This document shows positions 8,930 through 17,620 of a stretch of 64,000 nt of DNA, one piece after another. Within the stretch, counting starts at the first letter, position 1. The number at the start of each line of letters is the position of its first letter. A program made the translations under genes and the position numbers. Under the pieces are notes generated by a model. That model ran no database searches. It was given only the letters and a program-made list of their open reading frames with translations, and was not told the DNA's origin. The stretch is from Salinithrix halophila (GTDB lineage: Bacteria; Bacillota; Bacilli; Thermoactinomycetales; DSM-45169), in the NCBI RefSeq assembly GCF_042650125.1, contig NZ_JBHSAP010000007.1:756436-820435 (forward strand), read 5' to 3'.

Positions 8930-10405
8930 TCACCAAACCTTTCGTTCCTTTAGGGCGTCCCTGAGATAATCCAGAAACCGATCCGCTTCCCGTTTGGGCG
9001 GGGAGGTGAACTGGCTCACTCCGATAAACAATAGCAAGGAGGTGAGGAGCCCCCACACCCCAGAAGCCTGTCCTAACGGTTTCCAAGCCGACCACTCCAG
9101 CAGGATCACCAAACCTCCGCCTCCGATCACACTGCTCAAGACACCCGAGGCAGTCCCCCCTTTCCAAAAGAACGCCCCAAAAATGGCCGGGATCATCACC
9201 AACAAACCGGCGGAGGAGGATACGGCCAGTATTGCGATCAAGTTGAGTTTCAGAGAGGCGAAGAGATAGGCCAATAGGGCGATGACGGGGATCACCAGCT
9301 TACCGGCCCATAGCTCCCGAGCCGACTTTTTCTGCTTCGCTAGTGAACCATAGAGATCCCTGGCCACCAAGGAAGAAAGGGTGAGAAGGATAGAATCCAC
9401 AGTGGAGACAGCAGCCGCCATGATGCCCACCATCACCACTACGCCTAGAAAAGGAGGCACGAGGGAGGAGGCGAGGAGAGAGGGGGTCGCCAAATCCGCT
9501 GACGCTAGATCGGGAAAATGCAAACGAGCAGAAAAGCCCCATAACACCGACACCAGGGTATAAATAAACCCAAACCCAAGGAAGATCAGCAACATCCGCC
9601 GCAATTCCCTAAGATTTTTCAGCATAAACAGCCGTTGGCTCACTTGGGGATTGGATATGCTGAAAAAGAACCAAGGTAAGGTGAGTCCTAGGAAGACAGG
9701 AAAAGTGAAAAAACCATTTCCCGGTACAGATAAAAGATCCGGCTGTTTTCGCTCCAGAGATGAAAAGAACGCACCAAAGCCCCCCAGCCCCTGAATGACG
9801 ATCAGTACTACCAAAGTTGCAGTCAGGATCATCACCAGCGATTGAAAGGCATCTGTCCAGGCAACCGAACGCATCCCGGCGATCCAGGCGAGGAGAACTG
9901 CTGTAAGCGTAGCGATCACCGCCCCGGTGGTAAAAGAGATCGCCCCCTTGGTCATTCCCTCCATCAGCAGGCCGACCCCAGCCAGTTGAACCGCACAGTA
10001 GGGGATCAGAAAGAGACAGGAAGCTACAGCAGTGACAACAGCCACGGCGCGACTCCCGTACCGATCTCCTAGCAGTTCAGAGGGTGTCACATACCCGAAT
10101 GTTTTTCCGACCAGCCAAAAACGCGGCCCAAAAAACACAACGAGGACCATACCGGAAAGATAGATGAATTCAAAGCCGAGGGCTCCAATTCCCCCCTGAT
10201 AGGTAAGACCCGCCAATCCCACCAACATAAAAGCGCTGTAGGTGGTTGCACTGTAACTGAGGGCAGCCACCACCCCTCCTAGAGAGCGCCGTGCCAAGAA
10301 ATAATCGGACAAGGACTCGGATTTTCCGGTCCGGGCCAGCCAAGCGATGAGGAGAGAGGCCACCAGATAAATAGCAATCCCCCACCATACGTAAATTTCG
10401 TTCAC
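8930..10405 (-). CDS. sodium:solute symporter (SSS family)
   Basis: About 491 residues with roughly 13 transmembrane helices. Family marks include DYFLARRSLGG near the N-terminus, GYVTPSELLGDRYGSR, the sodium-site helix AAAVSTVDSILLTLSSLVARDLYG and PWFFFSISNPQVSQRL. Translation starts at a GTG that overlaps the stop of the upstream small membrane gene (GTGA), with GGAGGG seven bases earlier. The pairing of a short membrane protein with an SSS carrier recalls yhdT-panF and yhjC-yhjB, so pantothenate or an organic acid are candidate substrates, but specificity cannot be read from sequence. Confidence 0.88.
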   Translation of the reverse strand: MNEIYVWWGIAIYLVASLLIAWLARTGKSESLSDYFLARRSLGGVVAALSYSATTYSAFMLVGLAGLTYQGGIGALGFEFIYLSGMVLVVFFGPRFWLVGKTFGYVTPSELLGDRYGSRAVAVVTAVASCLFLIPYCAVQLAGVGLLMEGMTKGAISFTTGAVIATLTAVLLAWIAGMRSVAWTDAFQSLVMILTATLVVLIVIQGLGGFGAFFSSLERKQPDLLSVPGNGFFTFPVFLGLTLPWFFFSISNPQVSQRLFMLKNLRELRRMLLIFLGFGFIYTLVSVLWGFSARLHFPDLASADLATPSLLASSLVPPFLGVVVMVGIMAAAVSTVDSILLTLSSLVARDLYGSLAKQKKSARELWAGKLVIPVIALLAYLFASLKLNLIAILAVSSSAGLLVMIPAIFGAFFWKGGTASGVLSSVIGGGGLVILLEWSAWKPLGQASGVWGLLTSLLLFIGVSQFTSPPKREADRFLDYLRDALKERKVW

Positions 10406-10590
10406 CTTGGATCCCTCCATTTCGATGCAATCCAGGCATTGAGAAGCACTGCTGTCAGAGCAAACAGGATCCAGAAAAGAAACGCTCCCGTCCAAGATCG
10501 GACGTCATCCAGCAACGTGAAGGGGATGATAAAAGCCGCCAGGATCAGCAGCAAGGCGGCACCTACCCCCAAAAAACGCGATCGGAACAT
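10402..10590 (-). CDS. small membrane partner of the symporter (DUF997/DUF3311-like)
   Basis: A 62-residue protein with two hydrophobic helices (VGAALLLILAAFIIPFTLL and GAFLFWILFALTAVLLNAWI) and a basic C-terminus. The start is the ATG after GAGGTGAAAG; the longer frame upstream has no ribosome binding site. It overlaps the symporter start by four bases, so the two are translationally coupled. Short proteins of this size and topology precede SSS carriers in many bacteria; their role is not known. Confidence 0.72.
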   Translation of the reverse strand: MFRSRFLGVGAALLLILAAFIIPFTLLDDVRSWTGAFLFWILFALTAVLLNAWIASKWRDPR

Positions 10591-10624
10591 CACTTTCACC
10601 TCACCTAGGAAGATCAAACACCTT

Positions 10625-10652
10625 TTGTCGTGTGCGATAATCATGCTATAGT
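10625..10652 (+). promoter_or_regulatory. putative promoter of the HesB-like gene
   Basis: TTGTCG and TATAGT are separated by 16 bases, about 40 bases before the ATG at 10690. Confidence 0.5.
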
Positions 10653-10689
10653 AACCATGTCATCACATTGAAAAAAAGAAGGGTTTGCC

Positions 10690-11007
10690 ATGAACATCCG
10701 AATCAGTCCGCTAGCGGCGGCAAGGCTGAGAGCCCTCCTGGCCGCGGAAGAAACCGAGGAGGCACTTCTTGTGCGCGTCGTTCCCCTCACTTCCGGGTGC
10801 AGCACCCCGTCTTTCGCCCTAGAACTAACGGAAGCCCGTCCAGGATTCCGCATCGTTGAAGCGGAGGGGGTCCCCTTCACTTGTCCGGAAGAAGAAACCG
10901 ACTGGCTGGACGGCCTGGTGATCGAACTGGACCGGACCAGCGGGAAATTTTCTCTTTTGCACCCGGATCCCCCCTTCCTTTCTGATTGTCACCTACCACA
11001 GCGTTAA
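10690..11007 (+). CDS. HesB/YneR-like protein without the CxC motif
   Basis: This 105-residue protein follows the A-type Fe-S scaffold fold: ISPLAAARLRALL helix, then a beta region with SGCS in place of the first conserved Cys (residues 35-38), and WLDGLVIELD near the end. The C-terminal CGCG that coordinates clusters in IscA is missing, as in the Bacillus YneR group; a lone Cys occurs near the end (SDCHL). A role in cluster transfer is therefore doubtful. It starts an apparent two-gene operon with the YdcF-like gene and is divergent from the symporter pair. Confidence 0.7.
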   Translation: MNIRISPLAAARLRALLAAEETEEALLVRVVPLTSGCSTPSFALELTEARPGFRIVEAEGVPFTCPEEETDWLDGLVIELDRTSGKFSLLHPDPPFLSDCHLPQR

Positions 11008-11047
11008 AAAGGAAAATCCATGGATCAGAGAGGACGAACCGAACCGA

Positions 11048-11611
11048 ATGATGGGATATGTTTTATTGGCGGGTTTTCTTTTCGCCGCTTTCATCGGAAG
11101 GTTCCTGTGGAGTCGTGTATCCCGCTTCCGGGGAACCGTCTTTGAACCTGATCGCCGTCGGAGCGCGATCATCCTGGGTGCCGCCCTGCACGGAGAGAAG
11201 CCCAGCTCCGCCCTCCGAGAGCGACTGAATCAGGCGCTTCATCTCTATGCCAACGGATGGATTGACCGGTTCATCTGTTCCGGCGGTGCCAATCACCGTC
11301 ATGTGAGCGAAGCGGAAGTGATGAAACGGGTTCTGATTGAACATGGTGTTCCGGAAGAGGCAATCCTCCTTGAGGACCAGTCTTCCAACACCCGGGAAAA
11401 CCTGCTTAAAACCAGGAAGATTCTGCAAGAACAGGAGATCGGGGAGGTTTATCTCATCACCCATGATTACCATATGTACCGGGCCATGCGCAGCGCGGAA
11501 AAGGCGGATATAGCGGTAAAACCGGCTCCTTTCGCAACAGAACGCTTACAGATGCCTTACCACTATATACGGGAATGCCTCGCCCTCCTGAAATTCTACC
11601 TCAGCAGGTGA
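11048..11611 (+). CDS. YdcF-family (DUF218) membrane-anchored protein
   Basis: 187 residues: one N-terminal transmembrane helix, then a DUF218 domain with the family landmarks ILGAAL, PSSALRERLNQAL, CSGG, EDQSSNTRENL and THDYHMYRAMRSA. SanA and YdcF relatives have been linked to envelope integrity, but their enzymatic activity is not settled. The domain should face outward or the cytoplasm depending on helix orientation (basic residues follow the helix). It is 40 bases downstream of the HesB-like gene, with a shared terminator after it. Confidence 0.85.
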   Translation: MMGYVLLAGFLFAAFIGRFLWSRVSRFRGTVFEPDRRRSAIILGAALHGEKPSSALRERLNQALHLYANGWIDRFICSGGANHRHVSEAEVMKRVLIEHGVPEEAILLEDQSSNTRENLLKTRKILQEQEIGEVYLITHDYHMYRAMRSAEKADIAVKPAPFATERLQMPYHYIRECLALLKFYLSR

Positions 11612-11669
11612 AGGGCGTACGAGCGGATCCCCGCTTATCTTACCCCGGATCGGCGTCAAAGAAAACGAA

Positions 11670-11713
11670 AAAGGAGGGGAGCTGGTGCCAAACGAAACAC
11701 CTCCCCTCCTTTT
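11670..11713. terminator. bidirectional terminator
   Basis: A 12-bp perfect stem AAAGGAGGGGAG / CTCCCCTCCTTT flanked by A- and T-runs lies between the convergent YdcF-like and DUF2203 genes. Confidence 0.85.
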
Positions 11714-11717
11714 CTAT

Positions 11718-12134
11718 TTACAGAGTCTCCCCGAAGAATTCATCCACTTCTTTGCGGTAGTGATACCCCTCCCACGGATGATGCCAATGGGATACCTCAT
11801 CCTCTTCCATCCGCCAGCACAGAAGCACGTCGCGACCATTGCGCCTGGCCGGAAAATCGATCAGCCCCTTCTCGATATCCTTCAGCAGTACACCGGTCTC
11901 GCGGATGCGTTCCATCGAACTGCGGGCCTGAAGATTGAGAAACTCCAGCCGGGCCTCCATTTCAAAGAAGGGATCTTCTTTAAGGAGCGGGCCGTTGGAG
12001 ATGTGGGAACGCATTTTTTGCAACTCCCCATACTGAACTTCGAAATCTCGCTTCAATTTTTGAAGCTGCTTCAGTGCATCACGCAGGCCGGGAATCATCG
12101 CGTTGGCCTCCTTCACCGTGAACAGCTTCCTCAT
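11718..12134 (-). CDS. DUF2203 family protein
   Basis: A 138-residue, largely helical protein starting MRKLFTVKEANAMIP, the family's hallmark, and ending with the conserved LCWRMEEDEVSHWHHPWEGY segment. ATG follows GGAGAGGAGCTAGG; a longer frame reaching into tatD lacks such a signal. The function is unknown in all members. It lies downstream of tatD on the same strand and is probably cotranscribed. Confidence 0.85.
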   Translation of the reverse strand: MRKLFTVKEANAMIPGLRDALKQLQKLKRDFEVQYGELQKMRSHISNGPLLKEDPFFEMEARLEFLNLQARSSMERIRETGVLLKDIEKGLIDFPARRNGRDVLLCWRMEEDEVSHWHHPWEGYHYRKEVDEFFGETL

Positions 12135-12181
12135 CCTAGCTCCTCTCCTTTTTGGATGGGACATAGGTTCTATGATGCTTG

Positions 12182-12967
12182 TCATAGACGGAACAACTGA
12201 ACGGCGTTCTGGGTGGTCTGCCTCGCCGTCTCCATGAGGGATATCCCTTTGATCTGGGATACTGCCTCCGCCGTCCGCCGAACCCAGGCAGGCTCAGAGG
12301 GCTTGTCCGCAAAAGGCCCCCGATACGGCCAGGGGGAGTCGGTCTCCAACAAGAGAGACGATAAAGGCACTCGTTCAATACATTCCCGATCTCGCTTTCG
12401 ATAACACACTTCCGGCGTCACTGAAACGAAATAACCCGCCCCGACGATGGCTTCTGTCACTTGGGGCGGCGCCTTTAACCAATGAAAAACCGCCCGCTTC
12501 ACCTCATGTTGCCGCAGCATGTCGAGGGCCCATTCCGCTCCGCCGTGGATCGCATGGAGAATCACCGGCAGATCCAACTCTACAGCCAGGCGCAGAAACC
12601 CCTCCAGGATGCCCTTCGCATCCGATGACGGCGGCTTTTTCCGTTCGCCTTCCGCCAGGGAATACCAGGGAAGGCCCACTTCACCGACCGCGACGATAGT
12701 GTGGCGGTTTTCCCGAATCAGGCGGAAGATCGTTTCCGCTTCGTCCCATCCCTTTCCCTCTTCTGGATGAAGCCCAAAGGCGATATCCAGGAACCCTTCG
12801 TATCGTCGGCGGTGTTGGAGGAGTGCCATGCAGGACTCCGGGTCTGTTGCTACGGCGATAACCCGGTTCACCCCCGCCCTGCGAGCACGGTCCACGATCT
12901 CGTCCATCGCTTTCTCCCGAAGACGATCCCAGTGTACATGGGTATCCACCAATTCCAACGTGTACAT
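12182..12967 (-). CDS. TatD-family metal-dependent deoxyribonuclease
   Basis: 261 residues of the amidohydrolase-like TatD fold. Metal ligands are seen in order: DTHVHWD near the N-terminus, GEVGLPW (Glu), ILHAIHG (His), FHWLK (His) and ETDSPWPYRG (Asp). Relatives hydrolyse phosphodiester bonds at DNA 3' ends. The closest Bacillus TatD proteins (YabD) are slightly different in the second histidine region, so this is a paralogue rather than YabD. AAGGAGG lies six bases before the ATG. It follows the DUF309 gene in a minus-strand group. Confidence 0.88.
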   Translation of the reverse strand: MYTLELVDTHVHWDRLREKAMDEIVDRARRAGVNRVIAVATDPESCMALLQHRRRYEGFLDIAFGLHPEEGKGWDEAETIFRLIRENRHTIVAVGEVGLPWYSLAEGERKKPPSSDAKGILEGFLRLAVELDLPVILHAIHGGAEWALDMLRQHEVKRAVFHWLKAPPQVTEAIVGAGYFVSVTPEVCYRKRDRECIERVPLSSLLLETDSPWPYRGPFADKPSEPAWVRRTAEAVSQIKGISLMETARQTTQNAVQLFRL

Positions 12968-12983
12968 GGCATTCCCTCCTTTT

Positions 12984-13424
12984 TCAGCCTTCCTGTCTTC
13001 CTTTTCCCTCGCCTACCCTTCTCGCCACAGCCTCCACCGCTTCATCCAGGACGGGATCCACGATCGTGATCGTGAACACATCCAAGCCAAATGGAGCATC
13101 ATCGAAGCGTTCCAATCTTTCCAGGTATTCCTTCGCCTGTCTCTGCAATCTGCTGAGATCGATGCCCAAAGCATCCTCAGGAAAGGGTTCAAGCTTGGAC
13201 AAAGCCCCTCGGAACAGTTTACGGGCACCATTCACATTGCCGTTCCGGTGGTGATACAGCCCGACAGCCACCTGGAGGAGGCCCTGATACAGAGGGTTGC
13301 GCCCTTCCTCCATCCATAGTTCTTCCAGCACCTCATGACATTCGTAATAATCCCGATCCCGATTGAAATGATAAAGAAACTGTATAAAGAGGGGAGAATG
13401 AAACCCTTTCCGCTTCTCCTTCAC
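12984..13424 (-). CDS. DUF309 family protein
   Basis: 146 residues, all-helical. The family signature ECHEVLEELWMEE and GLLQVAVGLYHHRNGN is clear. GTG start with GGAGGTGG upstream. The function is unknown; the conserved His and Glu residues in the signature have suggested a metal or ligand site. It is the first gene of a three-gene minus-strand group (DUF309, tatD, DUF2203). Confidence 0.85.
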   Translation of the reverse strand: MKEKRKGFHSPLFIQFLYHFNRDRDYYECHEVLEELWMEEGRNPLYQGLLQVAVGLYHHRNGNVNGARKLFRGALSKLEPFPEDALGIDLSRLQRQAKEYLERLERFDDAPFGLDVFTITIVDPVLDEAVEAVARRVGEGKGRQEG

Positions 13425-13532
13425 AAAACCACCTCCTCGGGAAAGTTCCTACATGCTTAGTCGTGGCGGTGGGATTTTAACGCTGTTTCCTTTACAATAG
13501 TACAGGAAGAGTGACGGGAAAGGAGCCAACCG

Positions 13533-13766
13533 ATGAACCTGGAAAACCCAAGCCGGGAAAACCTCGATTTCATGATCAACGGGATCAAAACCCACCTGAA
13601 GCTGGTCAATGCCGGCCTGATTAAACCAGAAGACTACAGCCTGGACGCCTACGATGAAGTACTCGACTTGTATCGCATGGTCGAAAAAAAACAGGGAAAC
13701 CTAACCATGATGGAATTGGAAGGCATACTCGAAGAACTGAGAGAGCTAAAATCCAATCAAGGATAA
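13533..13766 (+). CDS. DUF1128 (UPF0435) family protein
   Basis: This 77-residue helical protein has the family's pattern LDFMINGIKTHLKLVNAGLI and ends LREL. The ATG is seven bases after GGAAAGGAG. These short proteins are widespread in Bacillales, and their function is unknown. A strong hairpin terminator follows. Confidence 0.88.
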   Translation: MNLENPSRENLDFMINGIKTHLKLVNAGLIKPEDYSLDAYDEVLDLYRMVEKKQGNLTMMELEGILEELRELKSNQG

Positions 13767-13780
13767 TGTACCCGAAGGGA

Positions 13781-13825
13781 AAAACGAGTACCCCCGCGAA
13801 CAACCAGGGAGGTACTCGTTTTTTC
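13781..13825. terminator. bidirectional terminator
   Basis: A stem AACGAGTACC / GGTACTCGTT flanked by A and T runs lies between the convergent DUF1128 and thioesterase genes. Confidence 0.82.
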
Positions 13826-13838
13826 TATCCAGCGGCTT

Positions 13839-14231
13839 TCATTCAAAGGCCTTTCCCAATTCTGCCGGAATCGGTACGCTCTTTCGCGCCTTGAGATCAA
13901 TCGTAACACTGGTTACCTCGGCATCGGCCACCCGCTCCCCCTCCCCGTTGTGGATAACGTGCTTCAACACATAACTGGTCCGTCCTTTTCTAACCGGTTC
14001 AGTTGTAACCGTCAAGTGTTCGCCCAGTAGGGCTTCCTTTCGATAATTGATGTCGATGTTAACAGTGACCGTCCCCACATTCATCTCCGTCAATGTATCG
14101 AAAGGGAGGTTCACCTTGTTATACCAATCCTCTCGGCTCCATTCCATGTACTCCAGGTATTTGGCATTGTTAACATGACCCATTACGTCAATTTCTGTGG
14201 GTCGTACTTCGATGGTGATGGACGTTTGCAA
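13839..14231 (-). CDS. hotdog-fold acyl-CoA thioesterase (YbgC/4HBT type)
   Basis: A TTG start nine bases after GCAGGAGGT gives 130 residues. The hotdog signature is RPTEIDVMGHVNNAKYLEYMEW, with the catalytic Asp and the GHVNN helix start. The protein should hydrolyse acyl-CoA thioesters. No further specificity can be inferred. An ATG further upstream in frame has no ribosome binding site. Confidence 0.85.
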   Translation of the reverse strand: MQTSITIEVRPTEIDVMGHVNNAKYLEYMEWSREDWYNKVNLPFDTLTEMNVGTVTVNIDINYRKEALLGEHLTVTTEPVRKGRTSYVLKHVIHNGEGERVADAEVTSVTIDLKARKSVPIPAELGKAFE

Positions 14232-14536
14232 TGAAATTCTACCTCCTGCCCGTGGTCTTCCTTCCACGGCTTTCTTTTCCACACCCCCGCCCCATGCTCC
14301 TGCCCGAATTCATGCATAGATCTCCACAAAAAAAGTTTCTAACCGCAAAAAAGGGGTTATTTGTCAATAAGAAACTCGTTTTCCGGCGCAAAGTGGCGTG
14401 TGTAAAAGCACGAACACGAATCATCCGCCATATTTGGCTAAATTGGCTATTGACACCACGTGAGAAGGGTTTATCTTTGTAGTAGGGAGATCTTTCTCCT
14501 GATATCACCCTTATACCCCCGAAAGGAGGGCTCATC
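14232..14536. other. intergenic stretch
   Basis: AT-richer non-coding DNA between the divergent thioesterase gene and the small gene at 14537. TTGACA at about 14450 with a TATCTT 16 bases on may serve the small gene. Nothing else is recognised. Confidence 0.4.
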
Positions 14537-14686
14537 ATGTCTAAGAAATCATTGCTCTCTGCCGCCAAGAGCAGGGAAGAACTGCCGGTGCCGCCAGGAA
14601 TCATCCCCCACTTCCTGCTCAAGCGCAAGAAAAAAACCGCCCCGGCCATGCAAGCCGGGACGGCTGTCAAAAACAAGATCCATTGA
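14537..14686 (+). CDS. small basic protein, 49 residues
   Basis: The sequence begins MSKKSLLSAAKSREELPVPP and continues through a Lys/Arg-rich tract (LLKRKKK) to a short C-terminus ending NKIH. A strong ribosome binding site (GAAAGGAGGG) lies six bases before the ATG, a TTGACA element is upstream, and a long perfect terminator hairpin follows at 14774-14820. These three signals together argue for a real gene. There is no membrane segment and no recognised family. The high positive charge could fit nucleic-acid or ribosome association, which is only a guess. Confidence 0.55.
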   Translation: MSKKSLLSAAKSREELPVPPGIIPHFLLKRKKKTAPAMQAGTAVKNKIH

Positions 14687-14773
14687 TACCTTATCAAAAA
14701 AAAAGACAAATGACAAAGCCACCGCCGGCTGGCTCACTTGTCGAGCAGACAATAAAAAAAACGTACCCTTTAT

Positions 14774-14820
14774 GACGGCTTTTCCCCATGTTTGACGGGA
14801 GGAAAAGCCGTTTGGTTTTT
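14774..14820 (+). terminator. terminator after the small gene
   Basis: ACGGCTTTTCC pairs perfectly with GGAAAAGCCGT, followed by TTGGTTTTT. Confidence 0.75.
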
Positions 14821-14834
14821 CTACACACAAAAAA

Positions 14835-14860
14835 ATACCCGGGGCCGTAGCCCCGAGTAT
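14835..14860 (-). terminator. terminator of the pdh operon
   Basis: ATACTCGGGGCTACGGCCCC and its partner, followed by TTTTTTT on the minus strand, lie directly after the E3 gene. Confidence 0.82.
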
Positions 14861-14872
14861 GAATCTGGTTGG

Positions 14873-16288
14873 TTATTTGTTCACCATATGAATCGCATTG
14901 CCCATAATGCCTTCTGCTGCTTCCATGAAGGTTTCCGGAAGAGAGGGGTGAGCGTGAATGGTAAGGGCGATATCCTCGGCGTTAGCGCCCATCTCAATAG
15001 CCAGAACCACTTCAGCAATCAGGCTAGCAGCTTCAGGGCCAACGATTTGCGCGCCCAGGATTTGTTTCGTCTCCTTGTCGGCCACGACCTGGAAGAAGCC
15101 GTCAGCTGCATCCAGGGAAAGGGCACGGCCATTGGCGGCGAAGGAAAAGCGGCTGACGGCCACCTCATAGCCCGCTTCTTTGGCTTCCTGCTCGGTCATG
15201 CCAGTATAGGCCAATTCTGGGTCAGAGAAGATGACATAGGGCATCGCACGGTAATCAACCACACTGGGCTCACCGGCGATGGCTTCGGCAGCCACTTTAC
15301 CCTCATAGCTGGCTTTATGGGCCAACATGGGTTGGCCAGCGATGTCACCGATGACAAAGACTTTTTCATTCTTAGTTCGCATTTGCTCGTCATGGGCGAT
15401 AAAGCCACGCTCATCTACCTCAAGGCCAGCTTGGTCCAGGCCCAGTTCGTCGGTGTTGGGAGTGCGACCGATGGAAACCAGCACTTTGTCCGCACTCCAG
15501 GACTTCTCTTCACCTTTCACTTCAGCGTGGACCGTGACACCATCCCCGGACTTGTCAGCCTTCTGGACCATCGCATTGGTGACCACTTCGACGCCCAGCT
15601 TCTTCAGATTCCGTTTCACCATACGGGACATGGAAGGATCCACACCGGGAAGAATGGAGTCCATTCCCTCCAGAATGGTCACTTCGGTACCCAGCTTAGC
15701 ATAAGCGATTCCCAGCTCCAGGCCGATATAGCCCCCGCCGACAACGATCATCTTGGCAGGTTGTTCCGTGAGGTTAAGGGCTTCGGTGGAGGAAATAATT
15801 TTCTTTCCGTCGAAAGGCAACGCTTTGATTTGGGTCGGGCGGGAACCCGTCGCCAGAATGCAGTGGTTAAACTGATAGGTGGTGCTGTTGCTCTCGGTAG
15901 CCACCTTACAGGTATCCTCGCCGGTGAAGTATACCTCACCCTGAACCACTTCCACCTTGTTTCCTTTCAATAGAGACCCGACGCCACCGGTCAGTTTTTT
16001 GACTACACTGTCCTTCCACTTGATCATGTCGGGGAAATTGATCTTGACTCCGTCTACTTCAATCCCCATATGGGAGGAGTTCTTCATTTTATTCACTTCG
16101 TCCGCGGCGTGGATCAGAGCTTTAGAAGGGATGCAACCCCGATTAAGGCAAACCCCGCCAAGCTCGGCTTTATCCACAAGCGTCACTTTTTTCCCCAGCT
16201 GAGCAGCACGGATGGCGGCGACATATCCGCCAGGGCCGCCCCCGACGACCAAGACGTCGACTTCGTTCGCGAAATCTCCTACTACCAT
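14873..16288 (-). CDS. pdhD: dihydrolipoyl dehydrogenase (E3)
   Basis: 471 residues of the class I flavin disulfide reductase family. The FAD site GGGPGGYVAAIRAAQLG lies at the N-terminus, the redox disulfide in GGVCLNRGCIPSKA, the NAD site GGGYIGLELGIAYAKLGTEV, and the C-terminal active-site HAHPSLPE with the His-Glu pair. It reoxidises dihydrolipoamide of the E2 subunit and passes electrons to NAD. The start lies one base after the E2 stop, with GGAG upstream. It is the last gene of the operon. Confidence 0.96.
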   Translation of the reverse strand: MVVGDFANEVDVLVVGGGPGGYVAAIRAAQLGKKVTLVDKAELGGVCLNRGCIPSKALIHAADEVNKMKNSSHMGIEVDGVKINFPDMIKWKDSVVKKLTGGVGSLLKGNKVEVVQGEVYFTGEDTCKVATESNSTTYQFNHCILATGSRPTQIKALPFDGKKIISSTEALNLTEQPAKMIVVGGGYIGLELGIAYAKLGTEVTILEGMDSILPGVDPSMSRMVKRNLKKLGVEVVTNAMVQKADKSGDGVTVHAEVKGEEKSWSADKVLVSIGRTPNTDELGLDQAGLEVDERGFIAHDEQMRTKNEKVFVIGDIAGQPMLAHKASYEGKVAAEAIAGEPSVVDYRAMPYVIFSDPELAYTGMTEQEAKEAGYEVAVSRFSFAANGRALSLDAADGFFQVVADKETKQILGAQIVGPEAASLIAEVVLAIEMGANAEDIALTIHAHPSLPETFMEAAEGIMGNAIHMVNK

Positions 16289-16289
16289 A

Positions 16290-17588
16290 TTAATTCATCT
16301 CCATCATCAAGAGTTTCGGGTTTTCCAGCAACTCTTTGACACGGTTGAGGAAGCGCGCAGCCACGTCGCCGTCGATCAAGCGGTGATCGATGGACAGGGA
16401 GACGTTCATCATCGGTCGGATGACAACCTCACCGTCGATCGCAACCGGACGATCCGCCATCTTACCCATACCAAAGATCGCTACTTCCGGATAGTTGATG
16501 ATTGGTGTGAAATACTGACCGCCGAAGGAACCAATGTTCGTGATAGTAAAGGTGCTACCCTTCAGTTCATCGACACCAGCTTTCCGGTTGCGGGTCCGGT
16601 CAACGACTTCCCGGATTTCATCGGCCAGGGTAAAGATCGACTTGCGGTCCACATTTTTAACCACGGGTACCACCAGGCCGTCTTCCGTTGCGGTGGCAAT
16701 CCCCATGTTGTAGTACTTCTTGATGACGATTTCTTCCTTCTCGTCATCGATCGAAGCATTCAAGGTCGGGAATTCATGCAGAGCTGCGGTGAGCGCCTTC
16801 ACCACGAAAGGAAGGTAGGTCAGCTTAATTCCCTTTTGCTCGGCCACCGGTTTGGCCCACTTCCGCACCTCGATCAATTCGGAAGCGTCGATTTCTTCCA
16901 TCACGGTAACATGAGGTGCCGTGTACACGCTTTGAGCCATCCGCTTTGCGATGGTTCGGCGCATTCCCCGAAGCGGCATCCGCTCTTCATCACCTTGGGC
17001 AATGGGTGCGGCTGCCTTTTTCTCTTCCTTGGCGGCTTCCTGCTTCTCTTCATCTTTGGAAATCTCAGGGGCCGGGGCTTCTTTCTTCGCGCCTCCGTCC
17101 TTGAAATTCTCCAGGTCTTCTAAGGTTACGCGACCGTTTTTACCGGAACCTTCCACTTCTCCGATATCAATACCCATCTCCCGCGCTTTTTTCCGCACGG
17201 AGGGCATAGCCAATACATCGCGACCGGCAGCTTTCGGTGCCTCGGTTTGCTTGGCTGTAGTTTCTTCCTTCTTACTCTCCGGCTTATCCTCTGTCTTAGG
17301 CTCTTCCTTCTCTTCCTGCTGTTCTTCGCCGCCTTCATCGGCTCCAGCATCATCGGTCTCGAACACGGCTAGGACAGAACCCACTTCCACAACTTCCCCT
17401 TCACCAGCGTTCAGCTTCTTCACCGTTCCTGTCACTGGAGAAGGAATTTCGACGACTGCCTTGTCTGTCTGAACTTCCGCCAGCACATCGTCTTCATTGA
17501 TCGAGTCGCCTTCTTTGACATGGAACTTGACGATTTCACCTTCGTGGATACCTTCACCCACATCAGGCAATTTAAATTCAAATGCCAA
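16290..17588 (-). CDS. pdhC: dihydrolipoamide acetyltransferase (E2)
   Basis: 432 residues in the usual order: one lipoyl domain (EVQTDKAVVEIPSP, lipoyl Lys about residue 44), a Glu/Lys-rich linker, the E1/E3-binding domain (MPSVRKKAREMGIDIGEVEGSGKNGRV as a region near 130), a second linker, and the catalytic core ending with DHRLIDGDVAARFLN, which carries the catalytic His and Asp. It transfers the acetyl group to CoA. TTG start preceded by AAAGGGGG. Confidence 0.95.
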   Translation of the reverse strand: MAFEFKLPDVGEGIHEGEIVKFHVKEGDSINEDDVLAEVQTDKAVVEIPSPVTGTVKKLNAGEGEVVEVGSVLAVFETDDAGADEGGEEQQEEKEEPKTEDKPESKKEETTAKQTEAPKAAGRDVLAMPSVRKKAREMGIDIGEVEGSGKNGRVTLEDLENFKDGGAKKEAPAPEISKDEEKQEAAKEEKKAAAPIAQGDEERMPLRGMRRTIAKRMAQSVYTAPHVTVMEEIDASELIEVRKWAKPVAEQKGIKLTYLPFVVKALTAALHEFPTLNASIDDEKEEIVIKKYYNMGIATATEDGLVVPVVKNVDRKSIFTLADEIREVVDRTRNRKAGVDELKGSTFTITNIGSFGGQYFTPIINYPEVAIFGMGKMADRPVAIDGEVVIRPMMNVSLSIDHRLIDGDVAARFLNRVKELLENPKLLMMEMN

Positions 17589-17620
17589 GGTTGGAACCCC
17601 CTTTCAGATTGGATATCCGA

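Noticed and set aside
14792..15973. A 393-codon open frame antisense to pdhD
   Set aside because: It is the shadow of the E3 gene's codon usage; it has no ribosome binding site or recognisable domain, and crosses the pdh terminator.
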